Below are positions 1 through 11,188 of a stretch of DNA of 64,000 bases, in pieces. Each line of letters starts with the position of its first letter. Positions within the stretch are counted from its first letter, which is position 1. Source of the stretch: Pseudomonadota bacterium. GTDB taxonomy: Bacteria > Pseudomonadota > Gammaproteobacteria > Burkholderiales > Rhodocyclaceae. A model generated the notes under the pieces. That model did no database searches. It saw nothing but the letters and a program-made list of their open reading frames with translations, and had not been told where the DNA came from. Made by a program: the position numbers and the translations under genes. Location of the stretch: contig JAFEDI010000124.1 in the NCBI GenBank assembly GCA_018241725.1, positions 62,001 through 126,000 on the forward strand, in the 5' to 3' direction.

Positions 1-1044
1 GCCCCGGTGCCAGGAGGCGATGTGGTGGAAGTTCTGCCCCAGCAGCTGCTCCCGCGTACCGCCGGTCAGCTGCGCGACGGCCGGGTTGGCCAGCACGCAC
101 TGCCCGTCCTGGCGGTAGGCGAGCACGCCGACCGCCGACGTCGCAAGGATGTTCTCGTTGAGCGCCAGCGCCTCACGTAATTGTTCCTTGGTCTCGTGCA
201 GCTTGCGGGTGCGCTCCTCGACGCTCTGCTCGAGGCGCTGGTTGAAGGCGCCGAGGGCCGCCTCGGCGAGCTTGCGTTCGGTGATGTCGGTGGCGATGCC
301 GCAGACGGCATAGATCCGGCCGGCGCCGTCGCGCAGTGGCACTTTCAGCGACAGCATCGTGTGGATGCCGTCGTCCATCGGCACGAGCTCCTCGAACTCG
401 CGCGCCTCGCCGCTCTCCAGCACCGCCAGGTCGGCCGCCCGCACCGCCTCGGCGACTTCGGGCGCAAACAGGTCGAAATCGCTGCGGCCACGCAGGCTGT
501 CGTTGGTGACGTGGTGCAGGTCGCAATAACGCTGATTGACCAGCAGGTAACGGCCGTCGCAGTCCTTCACAAAGATCACCGCGGTGGTGTTGTCGATGAT
601 CGAGTTCAACAGCTCCTGGCTATACGCCAACGCCTCCTGCGCCCCCTTCAGGTCGCTGATGTCGGTGCAGATGCCAAGGACCTTGTCGCAGCGCCCGTCG
701 TCCTCGATCAACGGCGTCTTGGTGGTGCTGAACCAATGCACGGAACCGTCAGAGAAGGACACCGGCTCGGCGACGATCAGCTTGCCCCGCCGCTGGTCGA
801 TCACTTCCCGGTCGTCGCGCAGGAAGGCCTCCAGTTCCTCGGCATTGGGATGAAAATAGGCATTGCTGCGCCCTTCGACATCCGCCGCCCCCAGGCCGTA
901 AGCCGCTGCCAGCGCGGCATTGGCGAGCAGAAAGATGCCGTCGCGGTCCTTCACGAAAATCATGTTCGGGCAGCTGTCGATCACCTGGCGCAGGAAGTCC
1001 CGCTGCTGGCAAAGGCCGTCGCCGATGAGTTTTTCGTTCGTCAT
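1..1044 (-). CDS. Multi-PAS sensory protein, C-terminus beyond window edge
   Basis: The reading frame is open from the ATG at 1044 down to base 1, so 348 codons are visible and the output domain is missing. At least three PAS modules follow one another. The first begins near residue 15, and modules one and two each end in a typical PAC signature (TDISDLK, TDITERK). The second PAS contains FVKDCDGRYLLVN, and a coiled linker (about residues 255-290) leads into the third. No membrane segment or signal peptide is seen, so it probably senses in the cytoplasm. Such arrays usually precede a histidine kinase or GGDEF/EAL output, and which one is present here cannot be decided. A weak AGGGC ribosome site precedes the start. 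The long plus-strand frame over the same bases is a codon-bias shadow. Confidence 0.8.
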   Translation of the reverse strand, partial: MTNEKLIGDGLCQQRDFLRQVIDSCPNMIFVKDRDGIFLLANAALAAAYGLGAADVEGRSNAYFHPNAEELEAFLRDDREVIDQRRGKLIVAEPVSFSDGSVHWFSTTKTPLIEDDGRCDKVLGICTDISDLKGAQEALAYSQELLNSIIDNTTAVIFVKDCDGRYLLVNQRYCDLHHVTNDSLRGRSDFDLFAPEVAEAVRAADLAVLESGEAREFEELVPMDDGIHTMLSLKVPLRDGAGRIYAVCGIATDITERKLAEAALGAFNQRLEQSVEERTRKLHETKEQLREALALNENILATSAVGVLAYRQDGQCVLANPAVAQLTGGTREQLLGQNFHHIASWHRG

Positions 1045-1182
1045 TCTGCCCTTGCGCTCGAATGCCCATAATGGTTTGTGGCCCTGATCTTCGTGCCTAT
1101 TCCGCACATCAGGCAAGCGGCGCCGCGAGCCGCCCCTGCAATCGGTCACACCGGCGCACCTGCCCCGGCCCTTCTCCAAAAG

Positions 1183-1212
1183 AAAAAGCGGCGCCGATCG
1201 GCGCCGCTTTTT
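1183..1212 (-). terminator. Rho-independent terminator after icmF
   Basis: A perfect 13-bp inverted repeat (AAAAAGCGGCGCC / GGCGCCGCTTTTT) surrounds a GATC loop, with A and T runs on either side. It lies 40 bp past the icmF stop and can work in both directions. Confidence 0.85.
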
Positions 1213-1252
1213 CCTGCTGTTCCCCTCTTGCCGAGAGGTCTTCTTGTAAGCC

Positions 1253-4200
1253 TTACATGCTGCGGCGGTACTGGCCACCCACCTGGTACAGGGCGCCGGT
1301 AATCTGGCCGAGGGAGCAGTACTTCACTGCCTCCACCAGCACTGCGAAGACGTTGCCGTTTTCGATGACGGTCTGCTTGAGCTTGGCCAGCCACTTGGGC
1401 GCTTCGTCGGCGTTGCGAGCCTGGAAGTCGGCCAGGCGCTGGAGCTGGCTCTGCTTTTCGTCCTCGGAGGAGCGGGCCAGCTCGATTTCCTGCTGGGCCA
1501 TGCCCTTCGGGTTGAGGAAGGTATTCACGCCGATGATCGGGTAGGAGCCGTCGTGCTTCTTGTGCTCGTAGTACAGCGACTCTTCCTGGATCTTGCCGCG
1601 CTGGAAGCCGGTCTCCATCGCGCCGAGCACGCCGCCGCGGGAGCTGATGGCTTCGAACTCCTTGAGCACAGCCTCTTCGACCAGATCGGTCAGCTCGTCG
1701 ATGATGAAGGCGCCCTGATTCGGGTTCTCGTTCTTGGCGAGGCCCCATTCGCGGTTGATGATCAGCTGGATTGCCATCGCACGGCGCACGGACTCCTCGG
1801 TCGGCGTGGTGATCGCCTCGTCGTAGGCGTTGGTGTGCAGCGAGTTGCAGTTGTCGTAGATGGCGATCAGCGCCTGCAGCGTGGTGCGGATGTCATTGAA
1901 GTCCATTTCCTGGGCGTGCAGCGAACGGCCGGAGGTCTGCACGTGGTACTTCAGCTTCTGGCTGCGCTCGTTGGCACCGTACTTGTTCTTCATCGCCACC
2001 GCCCAGATGCGGCGGGCGACCCGGCCGATCACCGAGTATTCCGGGTCCATGCCGTTGCTGAAGAAGAAGGACAGGTTCGGCGCGAAGTCGTCGATGTGCA
2101 TGCCGCGGGCCAGGTAGCTTTCCACGTAGGTGAAGCCGTTGGACAGCGTGAAGGCCAGCTGGCTGATCGGGTTCGCGCCGGCTTCGGCGATGTGGTAGCC
2201 GGAGATCGACACCGAGTAGAAGTTCTGCACCTTGTTATGGACGAAGAACTCCTGGATGTCGCCCATCATCTTCAGCGCGAACTCGGTGCTGAAGATGCAG
2301 GTGTTCTGGCCCTGGTCTTCCTTCAGGATGTCGGCCTGCACGGTACCGCGCACGCTGGCCAGCACCCATTCGCGGATCTTCTCGGCTTCGTCTTCGGTCG
2401 GCTCACGGCCGTTCTGGGCCTTGAACTTGTCGAGCTGCTGGGCCAGCGCGGTGTTGAAGAACATCGCCAGGATGATCGGTGCCGGGCCGTTGATGGTCAT
2501 CGACACGGAGGTGGTCGGGTTGACCAGATCGAAACCGTCGTACAGCACCTTCATGTCGTCCAGCGTGGCGATGGACACGCCGGAGTTGCCGATCTTGCCG
2601 TAGATGTCCGGACGCGGATCCGGGTCGCAACCGTACAGCGTCACGGAGTCGAAAGCGGTGGAGAGGCGATGCGCCGGCATGCCTTCGGAGACCTTCTTGA
2701 AGCGGCGGTTGGTACGGAAGGCGTCGCCTTCACCGGCGAACATGCGGGTCGGGTCCTCGCCCTCTCGCTTGAAGGCAAACACGCCAGCGGTGTAGGGGAA
2801 GGAGCCGGGGACGTTTTCCTTCATCAGGAACTTGAGGGTCTCGCCGTCGTCCTCGAAGCGCGGCAGGGACACTTTGCGGATCTTTGTGCCGGACAGGGAC
2901 TCGCTGGTCAGCTGGGTGCGGATCTCCTTGTCGCGGATCTTCACCACGTATTCATCGGCGGCGTACAGCTCGACGGTCTTCGGCCACATGTCGAGGAGTT
3001 TCTTGGAGGTGCCGGTCAGCTCGCCGTCCTTCCACTCGATGAGCTCGTCGAAGCTACCCGCATCCTTCTTGCAGCCCTCGAAAAGCTGCTTGGAGATGCG
3101 CAGGGCCTGGCGCTCGCGGGCCACCTTGGCCTGGTCGGCCGTATGTTTGTGGTAGCCGCGCACGGAATCGGCGATCTCGGCCAGGTAGCGGGCACGCTCG
3201 GCCGGCACAATGGCGCGGCCACGGCTGGAAGCCTTGACGCTCACCAGCGGCAGCTTGGGCGCGGACAGCTTGAGGCCCTTGGCGGACAGCACCGGGGCAA
3301 TGGCCTGGTACAGCGCGGTGACGCCATCGTCGTTGAAGCGGGCCGCCATGGTGCCGAACACCGGCATCTGCTCGGTGGGCGTGGAGAACAGCTCGCGGTT
3401 GCGTTGGTACTGCTTGCGCACGTCGCGCAGCGCGTCCTCGGCGCCCTTGCGGTCGAACTTGTTGATCGCCACGAAATCGGCGAAATCGAGCATGTCGATC
3501 TTCTCGAGCTGGCTGGCGGCGCCGAACTCGGGGGTCATCACGTACAGGGACACATCGACGAAGGGCACGATGGCCGCGTCGCCCTGGCCGATGCCGGAGG
3601 TCTCGACGATGATCAGGTCGAAACCCGCCAGACGGGTGGCGGCGATGACTTCGGGCAGCGCGGCAGACACTTCCTTGCCGGTGTCGCGGGTGGCCAGCGA
3701 ACGCATGAAGATGTTCGGGTGCTCAATGGCGTTCATGCGGATGCGGTCGCCGAGCAGCGCGCCGCCGGTGCGCTTGCGGGACGGGTCGATGGAGACGATG
3801 GCCAGCTTGACCTGGTCGTCCTGGTCGAGGCGGAAGCGCCGCACCAGCTCGTCGGTGAGGCTGGACTTGCCGGCGCCGCCGGTGCCGGTGATGCCGAGAG
3901 CCGGCACCTTGAGATCCTTGGCGGCCTCGATCAGCGCGGCCTTCACGGCGTCCGGGTAGGCGCCGTTCTCGAGGCCGGTGATGACCTTCGAGAGCACGCG
4001 GCGGTCGCCGGACTGCAGCGCGGCAATGACGGCCTCGGCGCCCTGCGGGCCAGAGTGGCTCAAGTCCTGGTCGCAGCGCTCGACGACGTCGTTGATCATG
4101 CCCTGCAAGCCGAGGATGGCGCCGTCTTCCGGCGAGTAGATACGGGTCACACCGTAGTCGTGGAGCTCCTTGATCTCGGCCGGCACGATCACGCCGCCGC

Positions 4201-4519
4201 CGCCGCCGAAGACCTTGATGTTCTCGCCGCCGTTCTCGCGCAGCAGGTCGATCATGTACTTGAAGAACTCCACGTGGCCGCCCTGGTAGGACGTGATCGC
4301 GATGCCCTGCACGTCTTCCTGCAGCGCGGCATTGACGATCTCGCCGACCGAACGGTTGTGCCCGAGGTGGATCACCTCGGAGCCGGTGGATTGGAGAATC
4401 CGCCGCATGATGTTGATCGACGCATCGTGGCCATCGAACAGCGCCGCTGCGGTGACGAAACGCACCTTGTTCTTGGGCTTGTAAGCGACGAGCTTGTTGG
4501 CAACGCTCAGGTCGGTCAT
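1253..4519 (-). CDS. icmF: Fused isobutyryl-CoA mutase IcmF
   Basis: This adenosylcobalamin enzyme interconverts isobutyryl-CoA and n-butyryl-CoA and carries its own G-protein chaperone, as in IcmF enzymes of about 1,090 residues; here it has 1,088. The N-terminal B12-binding domain has the DGHDAS motif (29-34) and a GGGGG stretch (105-109). The MeaI-like GTPase has its P-loop at GTGGAGKSS (212-220). The C-terminal half is the mutase TIM barrel ([15 protein letters not shown]). The ATG at 4519 is chosen because GGGAGA lies just upstream and the protein then starts like the family; the open frame continues upstream to 4768 without homology. It is divergent from an AraC-type gene, its likely regulator. 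It belongs to branched-chain or short-chain acyl-CoA metabolism. Confidence 0.95.
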   Translation of the reverse strand: MTDLSVANKLVAYKPKNKVRFVTAAALFDGHDASINIMRRILQSTGSEVIHLGHNRSVGEIVNAALQEDVQGIAITSYQGGHVEFFKYMIDLLRENGGENIKVFGGGGGVIVPAEIKELHDYGVTRIYSPEDGAILGLQGMINDVVERCDQDLSHSGPQGAEAVIAALQSGDRRVLSKVITGLENGAYPDAVKAALIEAAKDLKVPALGITGTGGAGKSSLTDELVRRFRLDQDDQVKLAIVSIDPSRKRTGGALLGDRIRMNAIEHPNIFMRSLATRDTGKEVSAALPEVIAATRLAGFDLIIVETSGIGQGDAAIVPFVDVSLYVMTPEFGAASQLEKIDMLDFADFVAINKFDRKGAEDALRDVRKQYQRNRELFSTPTEQMPVFGTMAARFNDDGVTALYQAIAPVLSAKGLKLSAPKLPLVSVKASSRGRAIVPAERARYLAEIADSVRGYHKHTADQAKVARERQALRISKQLFEGCKKDAGSFDELIEWKDGELTGTSKKLLDMWPKTVELYAADEYVVKIRDKEIRTQLTSESLSGTKIRKVSLPRFEDDGETLKFLMKENVPGSFPYTAGVFAFKREGEDPTRMFAGEGDAFRTNRRFKKVSEGMPAHRLSTAFDSVTLYGCDPDPRPDIYGKIGNSGVSIATLDDMKVLYDGFDLVNPTTSVSMTINGPAPIILAMFFNTALAQQLDKFKAQNGREPTEDEAEKIREWVLASVRGTVQADILKEDQGQNTCIFSTEFALKMMGDIQEFFVHNKVQNFYSVSISGYHIAEAGANPISQLAFTLSNGFTYVESYLARGMHIDDFAPNLSFFFSNGMDPEYSVIGRVARRIWAVAMKNKYGANERSQKLKYHVQTSGRSLHAQEMDFNDIRTTLQALIAIYDNCNSLHTNAYDEAITTPTEESVRRAMAIQLIINREWGLAKNENPNQGAFIIDELTDLVEEAVLKEFEAISSRGGVLGAMETGFQRGKIQEESLYYEHKKHDGSYPIIGVNTFLNPKGMAQQEIELARSSEDEKQSQLQRLADFQARNADEAPKWLAKLKQTVIENGNVFAVLVEAVKYCSLGQITGALYQVGGQYRRSM

Positions 4520-4707
4520 GGTTATCTCCCCCACATCATGTTTATCGATGCGTTCATGGTAGAAGCGGGCGGCGCCCTCCGCCATTGCCGTTGTCGACGG
4601 GATTCGTGCAAAATCCGCCAAGCTGCATCCACACCTTTCCGTCCGTACGCCAGGGAGCCGAAACCCTCTTGAGCACCAGCCAGTCCCGTAAACGTGCCAC
4701 TGTTTCA

Positions 4708-5730
4708 ATGGGTTTCGTGAGCGGCATGCTGTCCGGCATGCCGCATCGCAACATCGACGCAGCGCCATTACTCACCGGCCTCGACATCAATCTTGCAGAC
4801 GCGGCCAGTCGCGTGCCGGTGGACCGCTACGCGACGCTGTACAACCTGGTGATCGGTGAGCTGCAGGACGAAGCCTTTGGCCTGTTCTCCACGCCGATGC
4901 GGCCGGGCAGCTTCGAGTTCCTGTGCCGCGGCATGCTCGGCGCGCCGACGCTGGCCGACGCCCTCGACCGGGCACGCCGCTTCCTGTCCATCGTGCTGCC
5001 CGATCTGGCGGTCGGCGTGCTTCGCCAAGACAACCGCGCGGAACTGCACATCAGCGAGGTCATGCCGGTGGCCGCCACGCCGGACGACCCGGCCCGGGTC
5101 TTCGCCTTCGAATGGCTGCTGCGCCTGCTGCACAGCCTGTCGTGCTGGCTGGTCGGACGCGGGCTGGCCCTCGACGCGGTGGATTTCCCTTTCGCCCGCC
5201 CCGCCCATGCCGACGACTACGCGCTGGTTTACACGGAACGTTCCGCCTTCGTGACCGGCACACGGCTGGTGGCCCGCTTCAACGCCACCCTCCTCGACCT
5301 GCCGATCCGCCGCGACGAAGCCGCCCTGGCGGCCTTCCTGGATGGTGCGCCGGGGCGCATCAGCATGCTCTACCGGCGCGACCGCAACACCGTCACGCGG
5401 GTCCGCGACCTGATCCGCCATGCGCTGCCGGTCAGCCTGTCCCAGGACGACGTGGCCGGCCGCCTGCACATGTCGCCGCGCACGCTGCACCGTCGCCTGG
5501 AAGAAGAAGGCTCCAGCTTTCGAGGTATCAAGGAAGCGCTGCGCCGGGACCTGGCCCTGTCGCGCTTGACCAAGACCCGCCAGTCCATCGCCCAGGTCGC
5601 CGCCGACCTCGGCTACGCCGACACCTCGGCTTTCTATCGGGCGTTCACCGGATGGACCGGCATGTCGCCGGAACGCTACCGACGCCAGCTGGCCCACGAC
5701 GAAGCGGTCAACTGCGACGACAAAGCCTAG
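4708..5730 (+). CDS. AraC-family transcriptional regulator
   Basis: This is an OruR/ArgR-like AraC regulator with an N-terminal arabinose-binding-like domain (about residues 20-200) and a C-terminal double helix-turn-helix. The HTH region shows [20 protein letters not shown] and the second helix region [17 protein letters not shown], both classic for the family. The start is uncertain: ATG 4708 lacks a clear ribosome site, a TTG at 4669 has GGGAG about 10 bases upstream, and the frame is open to 4585. The gene is divergent from icmF with a short shared intergenic region, so control of icmF in response to an acyl-CoA or branched-chain metabolite is a reasonable inference. Confidence 0.9.
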   Translation: MGFVSGMLSGMPHRNIDAAPLLTGLDINLADAASRVPVDRYATLYNLVIGELQDEAFGLFSTPMRPGSFEFLCRGMLGAPTLADALDRARRFLSIVLPDLAVGVLRQDNRAELHISEVMPVAATPDDPARVFAFEWLLRLLHSLSCWLVGRGLALDAVDFPFARPAHADDYALVYTERSAFVTGTRLVARFNATLLDLPIRRDEAALAAFLDGAPGRISMLYRRDRNTVTRVRDLIRHALPVSLSQDDVAGRLHMSPRTLHRRLEEEGSSFRGIKEALRRDLALSRLTKTRQSIAQVAADLGYADTSAFYRAFTGWTGMSPERYRRQLAHDEAVNCDDKA

Positions 5731-5762
5731 AATGGCAGGTCGGCCCAGAACATTCCCTTTTC

Positions 5763-7862
5763 ATGCCTCGCGTTTACGAACCCCTGACCGAAGAGCTGCT
5801 ACGCGAAGCGGACGAGTTGCTGCCCACCCTCATCCGCAATGCGCTGATCGGCATCTACATCATCCAGGACAATCTGTTCCGCTACGCCAATCCGCGCTTC
5901 GCCGAGATGTTCGGCTACACGCAGGCAGAAATCTGCGGCCGCCTGGGGCCCGTCGCGCTGATCATGCCGGAAGACCGCTGCAAGGTCAGCGAAGCCATCT
6001 CGCGGCGCCTCCACCATGGCGCCGATACCGCCCACTACACCTTCCGTGGCCGACGCAAGGATGGCAGCCAGATCGAGCTGGAGGTGTTCGGCAACCGCAC
6101 CGAATTCGACGGCCGTCCGGCCATCATCGGCATGTTGGTGGACATCACCGCCCGCTGCGCCGCAGAGCGTACCGCCCGCGAGCAACTGCACTTCATCGGC
6201 CAGCTCGTCGAGGCGATTCCCAGCCCGCTGTTCTTCAAGGACGAACACGCCCGCTACGTGGGCTGCAACAAGGCCTTTGAAGCCTTTCTCGGCAAGCAGC
6301 GGCATGAGCTCGTTGGCCGCTCGGTATTCGAGATCTCCCCGCCAGAACTGGCCGCCCGCTATCACGAGGCCGACCAGGCCTTGTTCGACCACCCCGGCGT
6401 GCAGACCTACGAGGCGCTTGTCTCGTCGGCGGACGGCCGTAACCGGGACGTGATCTTCAACAAGGCCACTTATTTCAAGTCCGACGGCAGCCTCGGCGGC
6501 CTGGTCGGCGTAATCACCGACATCACCGACCGCAAGCAGACCGAAGCGCTGATCTGGATGCAGGCCAACTACGACCCGCTGACCGGCCTGCCCAACCGGC
6601 GCCTGCTCAACGACCGCCTGGCCGAGCTGATGAAGCAGTCCCACCGCACCCACGACTGTGTGGCGATAATGTTCATCGACCTGGACCGCTTCAAGGAAGT
6701 CAACGACACCCTCGGCCATGAGGCCGGCGACCGCCTGCTCGTCGAGGCGGCCCGTCGCATCGTCAGTTGCGTGCGCGAATCCGACACGGTAGCGCGCCAG
6801 GGCGGCGACGAATTCACCGTGCTGCTGCCCGGCCTGGCCGACGAGGCGCCGATCGAGCGCATCGCCGAGGACATCATCGATACCCTCGCCCAGCCCTTCC
6901 AGCTCGGTCACGACATCGCCTACGTGTCGGCCAGCGTCGGCATCACCCTGTTCCCGAAGGATGCCGAGACGCCGGCCGACATCCTGAAGAACGCCGATCA
7001 GGCCATGTACCACGCCAAGGACGAGGGCCGGAACCGCTTCAGCTACTTCTCGCCGCGCATGCAGGAGGCTGCGCTGCAGCGCCTGCAGCTGGGCAAGGAC
7101 CTGCGGCACGCCCTCGACCGGGGTCAGCTGAGCCTTCACTACCAGCCCATCCTGCGCCTCGCCGACGGCCATTTTCACAAGGCCGAAGCCTTGCTGCGCT
7201 GGCACCATCCACAGCGCGGCGCCGTCTCGCCGGCCGAGTTCGTGCCGGTGGCAGAGGAGCTGGGCCTGATCGACACCATCGGGACCTGGGTTTTCCGCGA
7301 GGCCATCGACATGGTGGCGCGCTGGCGCGCAACGGTGCCACCCGAACTGGCCGACAGCCTGCAAGTCACCGTCAATGCGTCGCCGCGCCAGTTCGCCAAG
7401 GGACGTTCGCTCGCGGTCCTGCTCGATGAACTCACCGAGCGTAACGTGCCCGGCGCCAGCATCGCGATCGAGATCACCGAGGGCCTGCTGCTCGACGAAC
7501 ACCCATCGGTCACCGCCCAGCTGGCGTGCCTCAGCGCTGCCGGCATCCAGATCTCCATCGACGACTTCGGCACCGGCTACTCGGCGATGGCCTATCTCAA
7601 GCGCATGGACATCGACACCCTCAAGATCGACCGTTCCTTCGTGCGCGACCTGACCACCGACCCAAGCGACCTGGCAATCACCGAGGCCATCATCGCGATG
7701 GCCCACAAGCTCGACCTCGAAGTGGTCGCCGAAGGCATCGAGAGCGAAGCCCAGCGCGAACGCCTGGCCGCCGCCGGCTGCGACTACGGCCAGGGCTACC
7801 TGTTTTCCCCGCCCCTGCCGGAAGACACCTTCTTCGCCTACATCGCCCGCCACAGTCGATGA
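5763..7862 (+). CDS. PAS-PAS-GGDEF-EAL cyclic-di-GMP protein
   Basis: This 699-residue cytoplasmic protein has two PAS modules (about 20-130 and 150-265), a GGDEF domain with an intact GGDEF at 347-351, and an EAL domain with intact EAL at 475-477. The DDFGTGYSAMAYLK and EVVAEGIES motifs are also present. Both the diguanylate cyclase and the phosphodiesterase therefore look potentially active. No membrane segments are seen. The ATG at 5763 opens the first PAS-containing region; the frame runs upstream inside the araC gene only as an overlap artefact. Its stop overlaps the start of the histidine kinase gene by 4 bp (ATGA), so the two are translationally coupled. Confidence 0.95.
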   Translation: MPRVYEPLTEELLREADELLPTLIRNALIGIYIIQDNLFRYANPRFAEMFGYTQAEICGRLGPVALIMPEDRCKVSEAISRRLHHGADTAHYTFRGRRKDGSQIELEVFGNRTEFDGRPAIIGMLVDITARCAAERTAREQLHFIGQLVEAIPSPLFFKDEHARYVGCNKAFEAFLGKQRHELVGRSVFEISPPELAARYHEADQALFDHPGVQTYEALVSSADGRNRDVIFNKATYFKSDGSLGGLVGVITDITDRKQTEALIWMQANYDPLTGLPNRRLLNDRLAELMKQSHRTHDCVAIMFIDLDRFKEVNDTLGHEAGDRLLVEAARRIVSCVRESDTVARQGGDEFTVLLPGLADEAPIERIAEDIIDTLAQPFQLGHDIAYVSASVGITLFPKDAETPADILKNADQAMYHAKDEGRNRFSYFSPRMQEAALQRLQLGKDLRHALDRGQLSLHYQPILRLADGHFHKAEALLRWHHPQRGAVSPAEFVPVAEELGLIDTIGTWVFREAIDMVARWRATVPPELADSLQVTVNASPRQFAKGRSLAVLLDELTERNVPGASIAIEITEGLLLDEHPSVTAQLACLSAAGIQISIDDFGTGYSAMAYLKRMDIDTLKIDRSFVRDLTTDPSDLAITEAIIAMAHKLDLEVVAEGIESEAQRERLAAAGCDYGQGYLFSPPLPEDTFFAYIARHSR

Positions 7863-9922
7863 CGTCCCGCCTGCCGCCCACCAATCCCGGCAAACCCGCC
7901 ACACCGGAAGAGCTGCGACGCTACGACCTGCTGCTGGCCGGCCTCGATTTGCTCGATCAGGCCATCGCAGTATTCGACGCCAGCCCCAAGCTGGTGACCT
8001 GGAACAAGGCCCTGCAACGCTTGCTCGACTTTCCCGAGGAAATGGTGCGGGTCGGCACCCCCTTCGAGGACTTCGTGCGCTTCAACGCGCAGCGTGGCGA
8101 GTATGGGCTCGGCGGCCGCGGCGGCAACGACGCAGACGTGGAACGCCTGGTCGCCGAACGGATGGCATCGGTGCGCGCCTTCCAGCCACACCAGGCCGAA
8201 CGCATCCGCCCCAACGGCCAGGTACTGCAGATCCGCGGCGTGCCGATCCCCAACCTCGGCTTCGTGACCCTGTGGACCGACATCACCGAGCAGCGCCGTT
8301 ACGAGAGACTCATCGAAAGCCAGAACGCCGCCCTCGAAACCCGTGTCAGCGCACGCACGGCGGAGCTGGAAGCGGCCACCGCGCGCCTCGACGCGCTGGC
8401 GGGTCAGTTGGCCCGCAGCGAGGAACGCCTGCGCCTGATCATGGACGCCATCCCTGCGCTGATCGCCTACGTGGATGCGGACGAGCGCTACATCTTCGCC
8501 AACCGCGGCTACACCGAATGGTTCGGCATCGATCCGGCAAAAATCATCGGGCGCAGCATCGCCGAGGTGTTCGGTGCCGAGGCCTACGCGCAGATCCGCC
8601 CCTACATCACACAGGCCGCCACTGGCGAACAGGTCAGCTACGAGTACTCGCGCATCAACCCGGCCGGTCGCCAGGTGCATGCGCGCAGCGCACTGGTACC
8701 CGAGGTCTCGCCGAGCGGCAGCGTGCAAGGCTATTTCGTGCTGTCCATCGACATCACCGAGCAGAAGGCCAGCCAGGCCGCACTGATCCAGGCGCAGAAG
8801 ATGGAGGCCGTCGGCCAGCTGACCGGTGGCCTGGCCCACGACTTCAACAACCTTCTGACCATCATCACCGGCAACCTGGCCACCCTGCGCGACAAGCTGC
8901 CGCCCCACCAGGGTTACGACGACTACCTGGAGCCCGCGCTGTCGGCGGCGCGCCGCGGCACCGAGCTGATCCGCCGCCTCCTCACCTTCTCCCGCCAGCA
9001 ACCGCTGGAGCCCTGCCCGGTAGAGGTCAGCGCGCTGGTGCACGGCATGACCTCGCTGCTGTCCCGCTCCCTCACCGAGCGCATTCACATGCAGCTCGAC
9101 CTGCCGGCCGACAAGCTCTACGCACTGGTCGACCCCCACCAACTGGAAAGCGCCCTGCTCAACCTGGCCATCAACGCCCGCGACGCGATGCCCGACGGCG
9201 GTGAGCTGCGGATAGCCGTCAGCCGACGCCAGATTACGCCGAACATCGCCCAACAGGCCGAGGTCCCGCCCGGCGACTACGTGCAGTTCGACGTCTCCGA
9301 CACCGGCTCAGGCATTCCGCCGGAGCTGCTGCCGCGCCTCTTCGAGCCCTTCTTCACCACCAAGGCCTTCGGCGCCGGCAGCGGCCTCGGCCTGGCCATG
9401 GTGTATGGCTTCATCCGCCAGTCCGGCGGCAACATCCGCGTCCTCAGCACGCCCGGCGCCGGCACCAACGTGCGCTTCATCATGCCGATGACCAATGCGC
9501 CGACGCCAGCGCCCGGCCCTGCCGTCCCGGCAGCCACTGCCACCGAGAAAGCCCACCGCCTGGTGCTGCTCGTCGAGGACGAGCCCGAGGTACGCAAGGT
9601 GATCCGCCTGCAACTCACCGAGCTGGGCTACCCGGTCCTCGAAGCCGGCAACGGCATTGAAGCGAAGGCCATGCTGGAGGCCGTCGAGGACATCGCGCTG
9701 CTGGTCTCCGACACCGTCATGCCCGGCCTCGGCGGGCGGGAGCTGGCAGCCGAGGCCCGCGCGTTGCGCCCTGAGCTACCGATCCTGCTGATCACTGGCT
9801 ATGCCACCGGCGAACCGCCGGCCGGAATGCCCGACATCCCGACCCTGCGCAAACCCTTCGAGCGCAGCGCCCTCGCCACGGCCCTCGCCGCCCTCGACCA
9901 TCCGGAGACTCCGGCATCATGA
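7859..9922 (+). CDS. Hybrid PAS histidine kinase with receiver domain
   Basis: The protein has 687 residues. The order is PAS (about 20-145, PAS_7 type), coiled linker, second PAS (about 190-315), HisKA, HATPase and a C-terminal receiver. The phosphoacceptor histidine is H327 in LAHDFNN. The ATPase N-box is [12 protein letters not shown] and the G-box is [12 protein letters not shown]. The receiver aspartate is D618 in SDTVMPG. No transmembrane segment is evident, so it is a soluble sensor. The gene overlaps both neighbours by 4 bp, which makes a three-gene signalling operon. The kinase most likely phosphorylates the response regulator encoded next. Confidence 0.95.
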   Translation: MTSRLPPTNPGKPATPEELRRYDLLLAGLDLLDQAIAVFDASPKLVTWNKALQRLLDFPEEMVRVGTPFEDFVRFNAQRGEYGLGGRGGNDADVERLVAERMASVRAFQPHQAERIRPNGQVLQIRGVPIPNLGFVTLWTDITEQRRYERLIESQNAALETRVSARTAELEAATARLDALAGQLARSEERLRLIMDAIPALIAYVDADERYIFANRGYTEWFGIDPAKIIGRSIAEVFGAEAYAQIRPYITQAATGEQVSYEYSRINPAGRQVHARSALVPEVSPSGSVQGYFVLSIDITEQKASQAALIQAQKMEAVGQLTGGLAHDFNNLLTIITGNLATLRDKLPPHQGYDDYLEPALSAARRGTELIRRLLTFSRQQPLEPCPVEVSALVHGMTSLLSRSLTERIHMQLDLPADKLYALVDPHQLESALLNLAINARDAMPDGGELRIAVSRRQITPNIAQQAEVPPGDYVQFDVSDTGSGIPPELLPRLFEPFFTTKAFGAGSGLGLAMVYGFIRQSGGNIRVLSTPGAGTNVRFIMPMTNAPTPAPGPAVPAATATEKAHRLVLLVEDEPEVRKVIRLQLTELGYPVLEAGNGIEAKAMLEAVEDIALLVSDTVMPGLGGRELAAEARALRPELPILLITGYATGEPPAGMPDIPTLRKPFERSALATALAALDHPETPAS

Positions 9923-10638
9923 CCGCCGCCGACAAGGACTGCCCCCTGATCTTTATCGTCGAAGACGAAGCCGACATCGCCCGCCTGATCGCCAGCAGCC
10001 TCGCCGAATACGGTTTCCGCAGCGAGAGCTTCGGCACCGGCCGTGCGCTGCTGGCCCGCGCCCGCCGCGTGCAGCCGGAGCTGGCCATCCTCGACCTGGG
10101 ACTTCCCGACATGGACGGCCTGCAGGTGCTGCGTGAGCTGCAGGAGCAGCACCCCTGCGCGGCCCTGATCCTGACTGGCCGCGACGGCCTCACCGACCGG
10201 GTACTGGGCCTGGAGCTGGGCGCCGACGACTACCTGGTCAAGCCCTTCGAGCCCCGCGAGCTGGTGGCCCGCGTGCGTTCCATCCTGCGCCGCTACCAGA
10301 AGGCCGCCGCGCAGGAATCCAGCGGCCATAGCGGCGCCCACTTCGCCGGCTGGCACTTCGACCTCGGCCGCCTTCACCTCAGCACCGCCGACGGCCGCGA
10401 GGTCACGTTGTCGGCCGCCGAAGCGGCGCTGCTGCAGACCCTGCTGAAGCGCCCCAACAAGATCCTGACCCGCGAGCAGCTGATCGGCGAACGCGACCTC
10501 GACCCCTTCGACCGCAGCATCGACGTGCGCATCTCGCGCCTGCGCCGCAAGCTGGAGGACGACCCGCAGGATCCGAAGATCATCAAGACGGTGTACGGCG
10601 CCGGCTACCTGCTGTGCGCCGCCGTGAACTGGGAGTAA
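9919..10638 (+). CDS. OmpR/PhoB-type response regulator
   Basis: This 239-residue two-domain regulator has an N-terminal receiver with acidic pocket EDE near residues 14-16, phosphoacceptor D59 in ILDLGLPD, and the conserved lysine in LVKPFEPREL. It ends in a winged-helix DNA-binding domain (about 140-235; SIDVRISRLRRKLEDDP). The ATG overlaps the kinase stop by 4 bp, so the two proteins are made together and probably form one phosphorelay. Target genes are not identifiable here; cyclic-di-GMP genes in the same operon hint at a lifestyle switch. Confidence 0.95.
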   Translation: MTAADKDCPLIFIVEDEADIARLIASSLAEYGFRSESFGTGRALLARARRVQPELAILDLGLPDMDGLQVLRELQEQHPCAALILTGRDGLTDRVLGLELGADDYLVKPFEPRELVARVRSILRRYQKAAAQESSGHSGAHFAGWHFDLGRLHLSTADGREVTLSAAEAALLQTLLKRPNKILTREQLIGERDLDPFDRSIDVRISRLRRKLEDDPQDPKIIKTVYGAGYLLCAAVNWE

Positions 10639-10697
10639 TCCCGCCCGGCAGCCGACTCCCGTAGAATGCCGGCTCCTTTAGGAGGGAAAAACCAATC

Positions 10698-11171
10698 ATG
10701 ACAAGACCATTCAAAGTACTCGGCGTCCAGCAGATCGCCATCGGCGGCCCGTCCAAGGACCGCCTGCGCACCCTGTGGGTGGACATGTTCGGCCTCGAAG
10801 TCACCGGCACCTTCAAGTCGGAACGGGAGAACGTGGACGAGGACATCACCGCCATGGGCAAAGGCCCGTTCAAGGTCGAAGTGGACCTGATGCAGCCCCT
10901 CGACCCAGAGAAGAAGCCGGCCGTGCACACCACCCCGCTGAACCATGTGGGCCTGTGGATCGACGACCTGCCGAAGGCCGTCGAGTGGCTCAGCGCCAAC
11001 GGCGTGCGCTTCGCGCCGGGCGGCATCCGCAAGGGCGCCGCCGGTTTCGACATCACCTTCCTCCACCCCAAGGGCAACGAAGAATTCCCCATCGGCGGTG
11101 AAGGCGTGCTGGTCGAGCTGGTGCAGGCCCCGCAGGAAGTGATCGACGCCTTCGCCAAGCTGGCCGGCTGA
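10698..11171 (+). CDS. VOC (glyoxalase) superfamily protein
   Basis: This 157-residue protein has the two-module VOC fold seen in glyoxalase I and methylmalonyl-CoA epimerases. The first module begins [11 protein letters not shown], the second has [11 protein letters not shown], and the final strand has VLVELVQ. Compared with the epimerases, the first metal-ligand histidine position appears as glutamine, while the later histidine and glutamate are kept. AGGAGGG at 10679-10685 precedes the ATG. A nearby IcmF suggests an acyl-CoA role, but the substrate is not established. A strong hairpin follows. Confidence 0.8.
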   Translation: MTRPFKVLGVQQIAIGGPSKDRLRTLWVDMFGLEVTGTFKSERENVDEDITAMGKGPFKVEVDLMQPLDPEKKPAVHTTPLNHVGLWIDDLPKAVEWLSANGVRFAPGGIRKGAAGFDITFLHPKGNEEFPIGGEGVLVELVQAPQEVIDAFAKLAG

Positions 11172-11188
11172 TCACCCGCAACAAACGA

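Noticed and set aside
181-1071. Plus-strand frame over the PAS sensor
   Set aside because: The minus strand encodes three clear PAS modules; the plus frame has no recognisable domain.
1553-4672. A 1,039-codon plus-strand open frame opposite icmF
   Set aside because: It mirrors a clear full-length icmF gene, and its translation is low-complexity and rich in Gln, His, Val and Gly, as expected for antisense of high-GC codons.
4923-5762. N-terminal extension of the GGDEF-EAL frame
   Set aside because: These codons overlap the araC gene in another frame and are Arg/Pro/Gly-rich without homology; the ATG at 5763 starts the real protein.
5799-7904. A 701-codon minus-strand frame
   Set aside because: It is antisense to the GGDEF-EAL gene, whose motifs are intact.
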